From the NCBI RefSeq assembly GCF_033242265.1, contig NZ_BTFW01000001.1, positions 1,364,001 through 1,428,000 on the forward strand: a DNA stretch of 64,000 nt, written 5' to 3'. Position numbers and translations under genes: made by a program. Below, one piece after another: positions 1 through 8,714 of the stretch. The notes under the pieces are model-generated. The model was given only the letters and a program-made list of their open reading frames with translations. It was not told the origin of the DNA and did not search any database. Positions within the stretch are counted from its first letter, which is position 1. Each line of letters starts with the position of its first letter. This DNA is from Novosphingobium sp. IK01. Its GTDB lineage: Bacteria; Pseudomonadota; Alphaproteobacteria; Sphingomonadales; Sphingomonadaceae.

Positions 1-373
1 TGTTTTCGGCCAGATAGCTGAAATGAGCGATCAGCCCTGCCTGGCTCGGCCGGTTGTAGTAGGGCGCCACGCAAAGCGCCGCCTGCGCACCGCACTTCTT
101 CGAGAAGGTCATGTGCAGGTGCGCGTTCATGGTGTCGTTGCTGCCGCACCCGGCGATGACCGGCACGCGGCCCGCAGCCTGCTCGACGCAGACCTCGATC
201 ACGCGGTGATGCTCGGCGTTCGAGAGCGTCGAGTTCTCGCCGGTCGTGCCGCAAGGCACCAGCGCCGAAGACCCGTTCTCGATCTGCCAGTCGACCAGAC
301 GGCGAAATGCTTTCTCGTCAAAGGCTCCATCGCGAAACGGTGTCACCAAAGCCGGAATGGAGCCGGAAAACAT
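1..373 (-). CDS. dapA: 4-hydroxy-tetrahydrodipicolinate synthase, N-terminal part
   Basis: Class I aldolase that condenses pyruvate with aspartate semialdehyde in the diaminopimelate/lysine pathway (cytosol). The reverse strand reads from an ATG at 373 for 124 complete codons and runs off the window edge, so the catalytic lysine is not visible. The visible part is typical: the start [13 protein letters not shown], the pyruvate-binding loop [11 protein letters not shown] near residues 44-54, IAGCGSNDT, and APYYNRPSQ near residue 110. It is divergent from the transglycosylase gene, with about 160 bp between starts. The partial state comes from the window edge; no damage is seen. Confidence 0.95.
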   Translation of the reverse strand, partial: MFSGSIPALVTPFRDGAFDEKAFRRLVDWQIENGSSALVPCGTTGENSTLSNAEHHRVIEVCVEQAAGRVPVIAGCGSNDTMNAHLHMTFSKKCGAQAALCVAPYYNRPSQAGLIAHFSYLAEN

Positions 374-532
374 GGACAATATCCCTCGTCTTGGCGCACA
401 ATGCGCCGTCAACCTCGCTGATGTGCCCTTGCACCCTGTCGGCACGCTCGCCAAGAGGGGAATTCGCCATCTGTCGGCAAGCAGACGGGTGCCCGATCAC
501 ATTCAGCGCCTGATAAGGAGGCGAGACACACA

Positions 533-2620
533 ATGTCCAGCATGGACATGCCCCGACGCCCGCTTTCGCCCTCGCTGCGCGTGTTCGCCCTGCGCCATGC
601 CATGCGCCGGGGCGCGCGCAATGGGGCCTGCGCGATGGCCGCCGTTCTGGCGCTGTCGGTCGCCAGCCGCGCCAGCGACGCCGGGCCCGACAGCGATGGC
701 AGCGCCTGGGACCGCGCGCGCGCGCAACTGATCGCCGGGCAGCAGGGGCCAATGGCCTTCGCGATCAGCCGCTGGCAATTGCTGACCAGCTCGAATCGCT
801 TCACTTTTTCCGATTACGCCGGGTTCCTGCTGACCTATCCGGGCTTTCCCGATCAGGACAAGTTGCGCCGCTACGCCGAAGACGCGCTGGGCCGCGATGC
901 CGATTCGGGAACGGGCCCGGCGGATCCGCGCGCGCTCGTCTCCTATTTCGACCGCCTGCCCCCGCTCACCAATCCGGCGCGGGCGCGCTATGCCCTCGCC
1001 CTGCGTACACTGGGCCGTCCCGATGCCGATGCCATGGCCCGCATGGCCTGGCGCGGCGGGCCGATGGCCGATACCGACGAGGCGACGATCCAGTCCATCT
1101 GGGGCGCGACGTTCACGCCCGACGACGCCGACGCGCGGATGAACGCCCTGCTCTGGGCCGGCGCCCTGCCCCAGGCCAACCGCGCCTTTGCCACGGTCAC
1201 GCCGCTGCGGCGCGGGATCGACGGCGCGCGGCTCATGGCGCTTCAGGGCTTCGATCCCTATGCCGCCGCTGCGGGCGTGCAATCCGCGCTGCTCAATGCC
1301 GATCCGGGCTTCCTCTATGCCCGTGCGCGCGAGTTGCGCAAACAGGGTCAGGGCACGCTCGCCCAGCAATTGCTGGCCAACCGTCCCCCGCTGATGGCCC
1401 GCCCGCTCCTGCGCGACAAATGGGTCGACGAACTGCTGGTCAATGCCCGCGGGGCGCTGGCCAATGGCGACGTGCGCAGCGCGGTGGCCATCGCCCGCAG
1501 CGTCGACGACGCCTTCGACGCCAATGAAGACATCAGCCAGCTCGGCTACGACTTGCGCGACGATTACACCTCGCTGGTCTGGCTCGGCGGCACGCAATCG
1601 CTGTGGTCGCTGGGCGACGGGGCGGGCGCGGCGCCCCTGTTCCTGCGCTATGGCCAGGCCGCGCGCACGCCCGGCACCCGCGCGAAGGGCTTCTACTGGG
1701 CCGGGCGCGCCGCTGCGCAGGCCGGGCTGACCGGCGATGCGCAACGCTATTTCGCGATGGCCGCGCGCTATGCCGATCAGTTCTACGGCCTGCTCGCACT
1801 CGAACGGCTGGGCCAGCCGGTTCCCAATTTCGCGTATGATTCGAACGCCATGCCCACCCCGGCGGAACGCGCGCAGTTCAACGCCGCCCCGCTCACCCAG
1901 GCCGTGCGCGAAGTGGCCCGCAACGGCGAATGGCGCACGACCGTCCGCTTCTTCAAGGAAATCGCCGAGCAGCAGCAGACCGAAGGCCAGCACATGCTCG
2001 TCGCCGAACTGGCGCGCGAACTGGGCCGCCGCGATCTGGGGGTGATCGTCGGACAGGCCGCCGAAGCGCGCGGCTTCCTCGATTTCCAGCACATCGCCTT
2101 CCCGCTGATCCCGGTCCCGCCCGGTACCGAGCAATCGTGGACGATGATCCACGCCATCGCCCGTCAGGAAAGCCAGTTCGCCCAGAACGCGATGAGCCAT
2201 GTCGGCGCGCGCGGGCTGATGCAGCTCATGCCCGCCACCGCCAACGAACAGGCAACGAAGCTGGGCCTGTCCTATTCCACCTCGGCGCTGACCGATGATG
2301 CGGGCTACAACCTGATGGTCGGCAGCGCCTTCTTCGGGCGGTTGATGGACATTTATGGCGGCTCCACGCCGCTCGCCGTGGCCGCCTACAATGCTGGGCC
2401 GGGCAACGTGAACAAGTGGCTGCGCGCCAATGGCGATCCGCGCACCGGGGCGGTCGAATGGGTCGACTGGATCGAACGCATCCCGCTGTCCGAGACGCGC
2501 AACTATGTCCAGCGCGTGCTCGAAAACGCCGTCGTCTACGAGGCGATGAACCCCGACAAGGCGAGCTGGCACGGCCCCAACCCGATGAGCCACATCCTGG
2601 GCAAGCCACTGCCGGGGTAA
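533..2620 (+). CDS. slt: soluble lytic murein transglycosylase (Slt-like)
   Basis: Periplasmic exo-acting lytic transglycosylase that cleaves the MurNAc-GlcNAc bond of peptidoglycan to give anhydro-muropeptides. The 695-residue protein has a signal-like hydrophobic stretch near residues 35-50, a long alpha-solenoid of TPR-like helices, and a C-terminal SLT domain. That domain shows the catalytic glutamate in ARQESQF (E546), the GARGLMQLMPATA motif and AAYNAGPGNV. An AAGGAGG ribosome site lies 11 nt before the chosen ATG; an in-frame ATG at codon 4 or 6 is also possible. The length is near the usual 640-700 residues for Slt70-type enzymes. Confidence 0.93.
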   Translation: MSSMDMPRRPLSPSLRVFALRHAMRRGARNGACAMAAVLALSVASRASDAGPDSDGSAWDRARAQLIAGQQGPMAFAISRWQLLTSSNRFTFSDYAGFLLTYPGFPDQDKLRRYAEDALGRDADSGTGPADPRALVSYFDRLPPLTNPARARYALALRTLGRPDADAMARMAWRGGPMADTDEATIQSIWGATFTPDDADARMNALLWAGALPQANRAFATVTPLRRGIDGARLMALQGFDPYAAAAGVQSALLNADPGFLYARARELRKQGQGTLAQQLLANRPPLMARPLLRDKWVDELLVNARGALANGDVRSAVAIARSVDDAFDANEDISQLGYDLRDDYTSLVWLGGTQSLWSLGDGAGAAPLFLRYGQAARTPGTRAKGFYWAGRAAAQAGLTGDAQRYFAMAARYADQFYGLLALERLGQPVPNFAYDSNAMPTPAERAQFNAAPLTQAVREVARNGEWRTTVRFFKEIAEQQQTEGQHMLVAELARELGRRDLGVIVGQAAEARGFLDFQHIAFPLIPVPPGTEQSWTMIHAIARQESQFAQNAMSHVGARGLMQLMPATANEQATKLGLSYSTSALTDDAGYNLMVGSAFFGRLMDIYGGSTPLAVAAYNAGPGNVNKWLRANGDPRTGAVEWVDWIERIPLSETRNYVQRVLENAVVYEAMNPDKASWHGPNPMSHILGKPLPG

Positions 2621-2631
2621 GAAACGCCTCC

Positions 2632-2743
2632 CCCCTCCGTCAGCCCTCCGGGCTGCCACCTCCCCGCGAGCGGGGAGGATCAGCGACCCGGTCCTCCCCG
2701 CTCGCGGGGAGGGGGACCGCCCGCGCAGCGGGTGGTGGAGGGG
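2632..2743. repeat. structured REP-like repeat, copy 1 of 2
   Basis: A 112-bp intergenic element starting 11 nt after the slt stop codon. The outer arms CCCCTCC and GGAGGGG enclose a series of small hairpins: AGCCctccGGGCT, CCTCCCCGCgaGCGGGGAGG, CCTCCCCGCtcGCGGGGAGG, and a CCGCCCGcgCAGCGGGTGG hairpin. The same architecture recurs at 52158-52263. Stem sequences differ between copies while pairing is kept, so the fold looks maintained. It may also act as a terminator for slt. Confidence 0.8.
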
Positions 2744-2810
2744 AAAGACCCCGCCAAAAGGATGCAATTCCCCTTCCCCACCCCCCGCCGCCCCCGCTAA
2801 GGCAGCGCGC

Positions 2811-3299
2811 ATGAAACCCGATGGCAACCCGATCACCCCGGCAGGACTGGCCGCCCTGCGCGCCCGCTATGATCATCTGCTGGGCACCGAGCGCCCGGCC
2901 ATCGTCGAAATCGTGAGTTGGGCGGCGGGCAATGGCGACCGTTCGGAAAACGGCGACTATCTCTATGGCCGCAAGCGCATGCGCGAGATCGACCGCGAAC
3001 TGGCCTTCCTCGCCCGCCGGATGAAGGCCGCCCGCGTGGTCGATCCGGCCCGGCAGGAAGACCAGAGCCGCGTGCTGTTCGGGGCCACGGTCGAAATCGC
3101 CGACGAGGATGACACCCGCCGCACGCTGACCCTCGTGGGCGACGACGAACAGGACGCCTCGAACGGCCTGATCGGCTGGAGCGCGCCCATCGCGCGCGCC
3201 CTGCGCGGTGCGCGCATCGGCGATTTGCGCGTGGTCCATCTGCCCGGCGGACAAAAGGAATGGGAAATCATGACGATCACATATCCGGTGCCCGCATGA
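2811..3299 (+). CDS. greB: transcription elongation factor GreB
   Basis: Binds the RNA polymerase secondary channel and stimulates cleavage of backtracked transcripts. The 162-residue length fits GreB. The N-terminal coiled-coil hairpin carries the acidic tip with the signature GDRSENGDYLYGRKRMREID (about residues 43-62), where the D and E residues position Mg2+ in the polymerase. The C-terminal FKBP-like domain ends with [15 protein letters not shown]. GreB rather than GreA is suggested by NGDYLYGRK with the following RRID-like stretch. The last codons overlap the start of the next gene (ATGA), so the two are probably co-translated. Confidence 0.92.
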   Translation: MKPDGNPITPAGLAALRARYDHLLGTERPAIVEIVSWAAGNGDRSENGDYLYGRKRMREIDRELAFLARRMKAARVVDPARQEDQSRVLFGATVEIADEDDTRRTLTLVGDDEQDASNGLIGWSAPIARALRGARIGDLRVVHLPGGQKEWEIMTITYPVPA

Positions 3300-3937
3300 G
3301 CGCGCGCGCGGCTCCGGGCCGTTTCTTCATCCTGCGCCACGGCGAAACGGTGTTCAACGCCGCCCGCCGCCTGCAATCGAATGCCATGCACACCCCGCTC
3401 ACCCGGCAGGGTTGCGAACAGGCGGTCGCGATGGGGCAGGCCTTGCGTGCGGAGCTGGGCGCCGCGCCCCCCGTGCGCCTGCACATTTCCGACACGGGCC
3501 GCGCGCTGCAAACCGCCTCGCTGATCGCCGAGGAACTGGGGATCGACTGGTTTGCCGCCAACCGCACGCCCGACCTGTTCGAGATCCACATGGGCTCGTG
3601 GATCGGGCGCGGCTATGATGATGTGGAAGCCGAACACGGGCCGATCACGCTGGCCGACCACTTGCTGCGCCCGGCCCCCGATGGCGAGGACTATCCGGCC
3701 ATCGCCGCGCGGCTCAACCGCTGGATCGCAGCCCACGGGCAGGACGGCGGCGATCATATCGTCGTCATGCACGGGATTTCGAGCCGCGTGCTGCGCGGGA
3801 TCATGGCGGGCCTGCCCCCCCACCCCGACCATGGCGCGCCCATCGCCCCCAGCCTCAAACAAGGGTCGATCGCGCTGATCGAGAACGGGATCGAGCGCGT
3901 GTTCTTCGGATCGGCACGCGGGGTGGAGCACGCCTGA
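3296..3937 (+). CDS. histidine phosphatase family protein (phosphoglycerate mutase-like)
   Basis: A 213-residue member of the histidine phosphatase superfamily. The hallmark ILRHGET gives the phospho-accepting His15; the second catalytic histidine is in VVMHGISSR. The substrate cannot be read from sequence; in this branch members are often annotated as cobalamin/alpha-ribazole phosphatase-like or general phosphatases. The chosen ATG overlaps the greB stop in ATGA; an upstream in-frame start at 3260 would lie inside greB and add 12 poorly conserved-looking residues. It overlaps the next gene by 1 nt, so it belongs to a tightly packed operon. Confidence 0.85.
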   Translation: MSARAAPGRFFILRHGETVFNAARRLQSNAMHTPLTRQGCEQAVAMGQALRAELGAAPPVRLHISDTGRALQTASLIAEELGIDWFAANRTPDLFEIHMGSWIGRGYDDVEAEHGPITLADHLLRPAPDGEDYPAIAARLNRWIAAHGQDGGDHIVVMHGISSRVLRGIMAGLPPHPDHGAPIAPSLKQGSIALIENGIERVFFGSARGVEHA

Positions 3938-4149
3938 TGGCACAGGTGATCAACTTGCGCATGGCCCGCAAGGCCCGCGCCCGGCGCGAAGCCGAAGTGC
4001 AGGCCGCCACCAACCGCGCGCTGCATGGACGCACCAAGGCCGAAAAAGCCGCGCAGACCGCCGCACGCGACAAGGCCGAACGCCATGTCGAAGGGCACCG
4101 CCTCGAAGGCCAATCTCCTGAAAGAGAGCCCGATGCGCACGACCTATGA
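3937..4149 (+). CDS. DUF4169 family small basic protein
   Basis: A 70-residue highly charged protein starting MAQVINLRMARKARARREAE. The pattern (V-x-NLR-x-ARKA at the start, NRALHGRTKAEK in the middle, a terminal GHRLEG) is the DUF4169 family of alphaproteobacteria, whose function is unknown. It is predicted to be one long helix rich in Ala, Arg, Lys and Glu. The ATG overlaps the TGA of the preceding phosphatase gene (TGATG), and its tail overlaps the next small gene by 17 nt, indicating an operon. Confidence 0.75.
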   Translation: MAQVINLRMARKARARREAEVQAATNRALHGRTKAEKAAQTAARDKAERHVEGHRLEGQSPEREPDAHDL

Positions 4150-4336
4150 AAGCGCGACCGTGCGCCTCTACCATCTGGGCGACGGACCCGAAGGCGGCTT
4201 TGCCGAGACGCTGTTCTATGGCCCGCTGTCCGAGGCGATGATTATTGCTGCGCAGCAAAGCGAAGAGATTCAAGCCGGTCTGTTCCTCGCGACCGACAAC
4301 GACGTGATCGCATGGCTCGACCTTTCGGAAGGCTGA
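4133..4336 (+). CDS. conserved-looking small hypothetical protein
   Basis: A 67-residue acidic protein (MRTTYESATVRLYHLGD...). I do not recognise a characterised family. The start at 4133 is chosen because AAAGAGAG lies 5-6 nt before this ATG; longer in-frame versions would overlap DUF4169 completely. Visible traits are the LFYGPLSEAMIIAAQQSEE helix and a C-terminal beta-like segment (LFLATDNDVIAWLDL). It sits between overlapping genes on both sides (17 nt and 25 nt), which supports its being real and translationally coupled to the exported IalB-like protein that follows. Confidence 0.65.
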   Translation: MRTTYESATVRLYHLGDGPEGGFAETLFYGPLSEAMIIAAQQSEEIQAGLFLATDNDVIAWLDLSEG

Positions 4337-4815
4337 TTGCCGGCGTCCTGCTGCTGGTTGCCGGGGCATCGGCAGCGCAGGCGCGCGATGCGCTGGGCGT
4401 GTGGGAGGACTGGGCCGCATTTCGCGATCCGGCGGTGCCGCGCTGCTATGCCATCGCCATGGCCGCGGGCGGCACGCAAAGCCGCGAACTCGTGCCGTTC
4501 ATGACCGTGGGCACCTGGCCCGCGCGCAATGTGCACGGCGAAGTCCACTGGCGGCTGTCGCGACGGATCGCGCCGGGCAGCAAGGTCGTGCTGAGCCTCG
4601 ATGGCGAAAAGTTCGAGCTTCTGGCCAGCGAGGCCAGCGCCTGGGCACAGGACCGGCGGATGGACGCGGCCATCATCGCCAAGATGCGCGCCGCCCCGTC
4701 GCTTGCCGTCAGCGGCAAAAGCCGCGACGGGCGCACCTTCCGCGATGGCTATGCCCTGCCCGGCGCGGCTTCCGCGCTCGATGCCGCGACACTGGGTTGC
4801 GCAGGCCAGCCATGA
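4312..4815 (+). CDS. exported IalB-like (invasion-associated locus B) protein
   Basis: A 167-residue protein with a clear signal peptide (hydrophobic LIAGVLLLVAGASAAQA, cleavage likely after QARDA region). The mature part resembles the alphaproteobacterial IalB domain: an early W-x-D-W-x-A-F-R-D segment, the paired cysteine positions in PRCYAIAMA and near the C-terminus (LGCAG), and a beta-rich core ending DGYALPGA. In other alphaproteobacteria IalB-domain proteins are periplasmic and of unclear biochemical role. It overlaps the preceding small gene by 25 nt and is followed by a strong hairpin. Confidence 0.65.
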   Translation: MARPFGRLIAGVLLLVAGASAAQARDALGVWEDWAAFRDPAVPRCYAIAMAAGGTQSRELVPFMTVGTWPARNVHGEVHWRLSRRIAPGSKVVLSLDGEKFELLASEASAWAQDRRMDAAIIAKMRAAPSLAVSGKSRDGRTFRDGYALPGAASALDAATLGCAGQP

Positions 4816-4847
4816 AAAGGGCCGGAGGTTTCCCCCCCGGCCCTTTC
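4816..4847. terminator. bidirectional terminator-like hairpin
   Basis: The stem AAGGGCCGG / CCGGCCCTT with an 11-nt loop lies 1 nt after the IalB-like stop codon and before the convergent barrel gene, so it can serve both strands. The T-rich run is short (CTTT). Confidence 0.6.
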
Positions 4848-4864
4848 CCGGCCCATGCGTGCGA

Positions 4865-5548
4865 TCAGAAGCGCAGGCCGTAGCTGGCCACGACCTGATG
4901 GCGGTCGGTGTCGATGTTGAAACGCTGGCTGGTATTGCCATCGAAGTTGAAGTTCGCGCGGCCATAGTTCGAATAGCGGTATTCGATGCGCCCGAAGGTC
5001 TTGGGGCTGAACGCATATTCGATGCCGCCGCCCACGCGGTAGCCGCTGGCGGTGATGCGGTAGTCTTCCGAGGTCTGGCCGTCGGTGCCCTGAAGCTTGT
5101 AGCTGGCGTTGGTGTAGCCACCCTTGGCGTAGAACATCACCTTGGGCGAAACGGCATAGCCGATCTTGCCGCCGACGTAGAAATCACGCCCTGCGCTGAC
5201 CCGGCCAAGGTTGAAGGTGTTGACCTCCGGCCCCTGGCGCCAGCGCGCCGTGCTGCCGGTCACTTCACCGTCGATACCAACAACCAGATTGGTTCCAACC
5301 GGCATATCGTAACCGATTTCACCACCGTAAACCATGCCGTCGATCGACTGCTTCTGGCCACGCGGCGCATTGTCGTTGTCGACCGAACTGCCCGAGCGGC
5401 TGATGTCGTAGCCCAGCGTCGCGGCGACACGCGGACCGGAGAACGTGCGATTCGGCGCATCAGGAGCCACATCGGCGCCCTGAGCGAAGGCGGGAGCGGC
5501 CAGAGCGAGGGTCGAGATAGCGGCCACGCCGGCAAGGATGGTCTTCAT
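4865..5548 (-). CDS. outer-membrane beta-barrel protein (porin/opacity family)
   Basis: A 227-residue exported protein with signal peptide MKTILAGVAAISTLALAA ending AFAQ. The mature part is a series of amphipathic strands (RVAATLGYDI, YGGEIGYDMPV, YVGGKIGYAV, MFYAKGGYTNASY, GGGIEYAF, GRIEYRYSNYG) that ends in an aromatic residue, ...YGLRF, the C-terminal signature for BAM-dependent insertion. This fits the small 8-strand OmpA-like/opacity barrel family common in sphingomonads. The start ATG at 5548 is chosen for the signal peptide; a longer reading would add unrelated sequence. Substrate or partner is unknown. Confidence 0.85.
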   Translation of the reverse strand: MKTILAGVAAISTLALAAPAFAQGADVAPDAPNRTFSGPRVAATLGYDISRSGSSVDNDNAPRGQKQSIDGMVYGGEIGYDMPVGTNLVVGIDGEVTGSTARWRQGPEVNTFNLGRVSAGRDFYVGGKIGYAVSPKVMFYAKGGYTNASYKLQGTDGQTSEDYRITASGYRVGGGIEYAFSPKTFGRIEYRYSNYGRANFNFDGNTSQRFNIDTDRHQVVASYGLRF

Positions 5549-5762
5549 GAGGTTCAACTCCGTTTCACTGTTTCGGTTCCGCCGGAAGATCGCCATGCCG
5601 GATGACTGCATGTTCCAATCTGGCGTCTTTTGTGCGACCCGACAGACCCTCACCGAACGATGCAAAACGCAATTTTGTTTCCTGAACCTCGCACAACAAA
5701 GTTTTTGTGACATTTTTGACACAGGCTTCCGGGCCCATCCCCGGCCCGATATGACAGGCCCC

Positions 5763-6512
5763 ATGGACACTCTCTCCTTTGCCCGTCCCGCGCTTGGCCC
5801 CGACGCCACAGCCCGGGCCGCCGCCGATTTTGCCCGGACAGGCCATGTGCGCGCACCCGGCGTGCTGCCCATGGCGGAAGCCGAAGCGCTCCACGGCTGG
5901 CTGACCGGCGACGCGCCGTTCGTGCGCGTACTCAACCAGGCCGACAAAGTCTGGGATCTCGATGCCCAGGCCCTCGCCTCGCTGGGAACCGAACGCAGCG
6001 CCGCGCTGACCCAGGCCGTCCACGCCCAGGCCCGCGACGGTTTCCAGTATATCTACGACGCGCTGCGCGTGTCCGACGATCCGGCCACGCGCACGGCCCG
6101 CGCGCTGCCGGTCGACCGCCTCGTCGCGGCCTTCAACACGCGGCCCTGGCTCGACCTGTTCCGCACGCTCACCGGCGAACCAGCCATCCGCATGGTCGAC
6201 GGACAGGCCACGCGCTACCTGCCCGGCCACTTCCTGACCGGCCACGACGACGACGTGGCGGGCAAGGACCGCGTGGCCGCCTATGTCCTCAACCTCACCC
6301 CGCACTGGCGCACCGAATGGGGCGGCCTGCTGCTGTTCCACGATGCGCCGATCACCGGGGGCGTGCCCGGCCCGGACGACGTGACTTTCGGGCTTTCCCC
6401 GCGTTTCAATGCCTTGCACTTGTTCAAGGTGCCCCAGCGGCATTCGGTCTCGCTGGTCGCGCCTTTTGCCGGGGCCCCGAGGCTGTCGATCACCGGCTGG
6501 CTGCGGCGCTGA
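5763..6512 (+). CDS. 2OG-Fe(II) oxygenase family protein
   Basis: A 249-residue non-heme iron dioxygenase. The jelly-roll metal site is visible: H161-x-D163 (in LTGHDDD), the distal H227 (PQRHSVSLV), and R240 that would bind 2-oxoglutarate (APRLSITGWLR). The YVLNLTPHW...GGLLLFHD segment resembles the prolyl-hydroxylase (TPA1/Ofd1-like) branch, whose members often hydroxylate ribosomal or translation factors; that role is only an inference here. An in-frame ATG at 5751 would add four residues. It is followed after 84 nt by rlmN, possibly co-transcribed. Confidence 0.85.
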   Translation: MDTLSFARPALGPDATARAAADFARTGHVRAPGVLPMAEAEALHGWLTGDAPFVRVLNQADKVWDLDAQALASLGTERSAALTQAVHAQARDGFQYIYDALRVSDDPATRTARALPVDRLVAAFNTRPWLDLFRTLTGEPAIRMVDGQATRYLPGHFLTGHDDDVAGKDRVAAYVLNLTPHWRTEWGGLLLFHDAPITGGVPGPDDVTFGLSPRFNALHLFKVPQRHSVSLVAPFAGAPRLSITGWLRR

Positions 6513-6596
6513 ACAAAAGGCCGCCCAAAAGGCCTTGCGGGAGGGCCCATCGGCCCCCACTGGCGATTCGCGCATAAAAGCGTATAGAGCGGCGCC

Positions 6597-7904
6597 ATGA
6601 ACGCCCCCGATCCGCACGCCCCCATTGCGCCTTCTGCCGACCAGACTCTTCCTGTCGGGTCGCTGCCCGTTGGCATGCCCATTCCCGGCCATGTCGATCC
6701 CGTAACCGTTCCGCGCCAGGTAACCGCGCGCGAGGATGGCCGGATCGACCTGATCGGCCTGCCCCGCCCGCAGATCGCCACGCTGTTCCAGGAAGCCGGG
6801 CTCGACACCAAGGCTGCCAAGCTGCGCGCCAAGCAGGTGTTCCACTGGCTCTACCATCGCGGCGTGACCGAATTCGAAGGCATGACCGATATTGCCAAGA
6901 CCATGCGTCCGTGGCTGGCCGAACGCTTCGTCGTGGGCCGCCCCGACGTGGTCGAGGCGCAAGTCTCGACCGATGGCACGCGCAAGTGGCTGCTGCGCAC
7001 CGCCGACGGGCACGATTTCGAAATGGTCTTCATTCCCGACGCGGATCGCGGCACGCTGTGCGTGTCGAGCCAGGTGGGCTGCACGCTTAACTGCCGGTTC
7101 TGCCACACCGGCACGATGCGCCTCGTGCGCAACCTGACGCCGGGCGAGATCGTCGGTCAGGTCATGCTCGCGCGCGATGCGCTGGGCGAATGGCCCAAGG
7201 GCTCGATGGCTGGCCTTGAAATCGATGAGGAAGAAGGCAGCTACACCTCGGACGGACGCCTGCTCACCAACATCGTGATGATGGGCATGGGCGAGCCGCT
7301 CTACAATTTCGACAATGTGCGCGATGCGCTCAAGCTGGTGATGGACGGCGAAGGCCTTGCCCTCTCCAAGCGCCGCATCACGCTTTCGACCGCCGGGGTC
7401 GTGCCGCTGATGGCGCGCTGTGGCGAGGAAATCGGCGTCAATCTGGCCGTCTCGCTCCACGCGGTGACCAAGGACGTGCGCGACGAGATCGTGCCGATCA
7501 ACCGCAAGTTCGGCCTTGAAGAGCTGCTTCAGGCCTGCGCCGACTATCCGGGCGCCAGCAATGCGCGGCGCATCACGTTCGAATATGTGATGCTCAAGGA
7601 CCGCAACGACCGCGACGAGGACGCGCACGAACTGGTCCGCCTGATCAAGCAGTACAAGCTGCCCGCCAAGGTCAACCTGATCCCGTTCAACCCGTGGGAG
7701 GGCGCGCCCTACGAATGCTCGACGCCCGAGCGGATCAAGCGGTTTGCCCAGATCGTGTTCGAGGCGGGCATCTCGGCCCCGGTGCGCACCCCGCGCGGGC
7801 GCGACATCGACGCGGCCTGTGGCCAGCTCAAGACTGCCGCCGAAAAGCGCAGCCGCGCCGAGCTCGACCGGCTGGCCGCCGAAAAGCAGGCCGCGCTCGA
7901 CTGA
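6597..7904 (+). CDS. rlmN: dual-specificity 23S rRNA/tRNA adenine-C2 methyltransferase RlmN
   Basis: Radical-SAM enzyme that methylates C2 of A2503 in 23S rRNA and A37 in some tRNAs. The 435-residue protein carries the radical-SAM cluster CTLNCRFC (C162, C166, C169). It also has the two mechanistic cysteines expected for RlmN: C155 in GTLCVSS and C408 in DIDAACGQL. The first 45 residues are Pro/Ala-rich and not part of the conserved fold, so a later start is possible. GMGEPLYNF and the NPWEGAPY segment are further family motifs. A terminator-like hairpin follows. Confidence 0.97.
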   Translation: MNAPDPHAPIAPSADQTLPVGSLPVGMPIPGHVDPVTVPRQVTAREDGRIDLIGLPRPQIATLFQEAGLDTKAAKLRAKQVFHWLYHRGVTEFEGMTDIAKTMRPWLAERFVVGRPDVVEAQVSTDGTRKWLLRTADGHDFEMVFIPDADRGTLCVSSQVGCTLNCRFCHTGTMRLVRNLTPGEIVGQVMLARDALGEWPKGSMAGLEIDEEEGSYTSDGRLLTNIVMMGMGEPLYNFDNVRDALKLVMDGEGLALSKRRITLSTAGVVPLMARCGEEIGVNLAVSLHAVTKDVRDEIVPINRKFGLEELLQACADYPGASNARRITFEYVMLKDRNDRDEDAHELVRLIKQYKLPAKVNLIPFNPWEGAPYECSTPERIKRFAQIVFEAGISAPVRTPRGRDIDAACGQLKTAAEKRSRAELDRLAAEKQAALD

Positions 7905-7915
7905 GCGCAACAAGG

Positions 7916-7940
7916 TGAAGGGGGCGCGCTGCCCCCTTTC
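7916..7940 (+). terminator. terminator hairpin after rlmN
   Basis: GAAGGGGGC and GCCCCCTTTC flank a GCGCT loop directly after the rlmN stop codon, ending in a short T run. Confidence 0.6.
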
Positions 7941-8180
7941 ACCCCGCCTCATCCCTGCCCTTTCCCGCAACACCGGCGCGCGATCCTTCGGGCGCCGCGC
8001 GGCCCTGCGCGCTGCAAGATCACGCGCCCCTTCGCGTGGATTCAAACCCTTCATCGCGAGAGAAAGTCACCTCGGCGCGGAACAGGCACTACAACGAAGC
8101 GTTCATCGCCCGTTGTGGATCCCTCGTCTCAAAGCCGTGTTCATCCGACACGTCACGTCACCCCTTCAGGGAGATTGCAT

Positions 8181-8567
8181 ATGAAGAAGCTTGTTCTGGC
8201 CGCCGTGATGGCTGCCACCGCCGTTTCCGCCACCACCGCCATGGCCGATCCGTGGCATGGCCATGGCCGTGGCCATGGCTATGGTCATGATCGCGGCTAT
8301 GACCGCGGGGACTATGACGACCGCGGCTACTATCGCAACCCGCGCCGGATCAGCCGCGACGACCATGTGTGGCGCGGTCGCGATGGCCGTTACTACTGCC
8401 GCCGCAGCAACGGCACGACCGGCCTGATCATCGGGGCTGCCGGTGGCGCGCTGGTGGGCCGCGCGATCGACACCCGTGGCGACCGCACCATGGGCACGGT
8501 GCTGGGCGCGGTGGGCGGCGGCCTGCTCGGTCGCGAGATCGACCGCGGCAACGCCCGCTGCCGCTGA
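8181..8567 (+). CDS. exported glycine-zipper 2TM (17 kDa antigen-like) protein
   Basis: A 128-residue protein with signal peptide MKKLVLAAVMAATAVSATTAMA, then a His/Gly/Tyr/Asp-rich low-complexity segment (HGHGRGHGYGHDRGYDRGDY) and a C-terminal glycine zipper (LIIGAAGGALVGRAID, TVLGAVGGGLLGREID). The zipper pair is the Rick_17kDa_Anti / glycine-zipper 2TM domain, usually in small envelope proteins. No lipobox cysteine is present, so a lipoprotein is unlikely. The AGGGAG ribosome site lies close upstream. The 276-bp region before it holds only the rlmN terminator and presumably this gene's promoter. Confidence 0.8.
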   Translation: MKKLVLAAVMAATAVSATTAMADPWHGHGRGHGYGHDRGYDRGDYDDRGYYRNPRRISRDDHVWRGRDGRYYCRRSNGTTGLIIGAAGGALVGRAIDTRGDRTMGTVLGAVGGGLLGREIDRGNARCR

Positions 8568-8714
8568 TATTGCGCAGCATGGGTGCAGCAGGGGCCTGAA
8601 CCGTCAGGCCCGGCTGCAAACTGTGTGCAAACCCTGGCGCGGTCCGCTTGCAGGCGGGCCGCGCTTGTGCATAGTGGGCCCGATCCTCGGGGGGGTCATC
8701 GGAGCTTTTTAACG

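Noticed and set aside
503..2836. Reverse open frame of about 777 codons opposite slt
   Set aside because: No motifs, Arg/Gly/Ala-rich; the forward SLT domain is certain.
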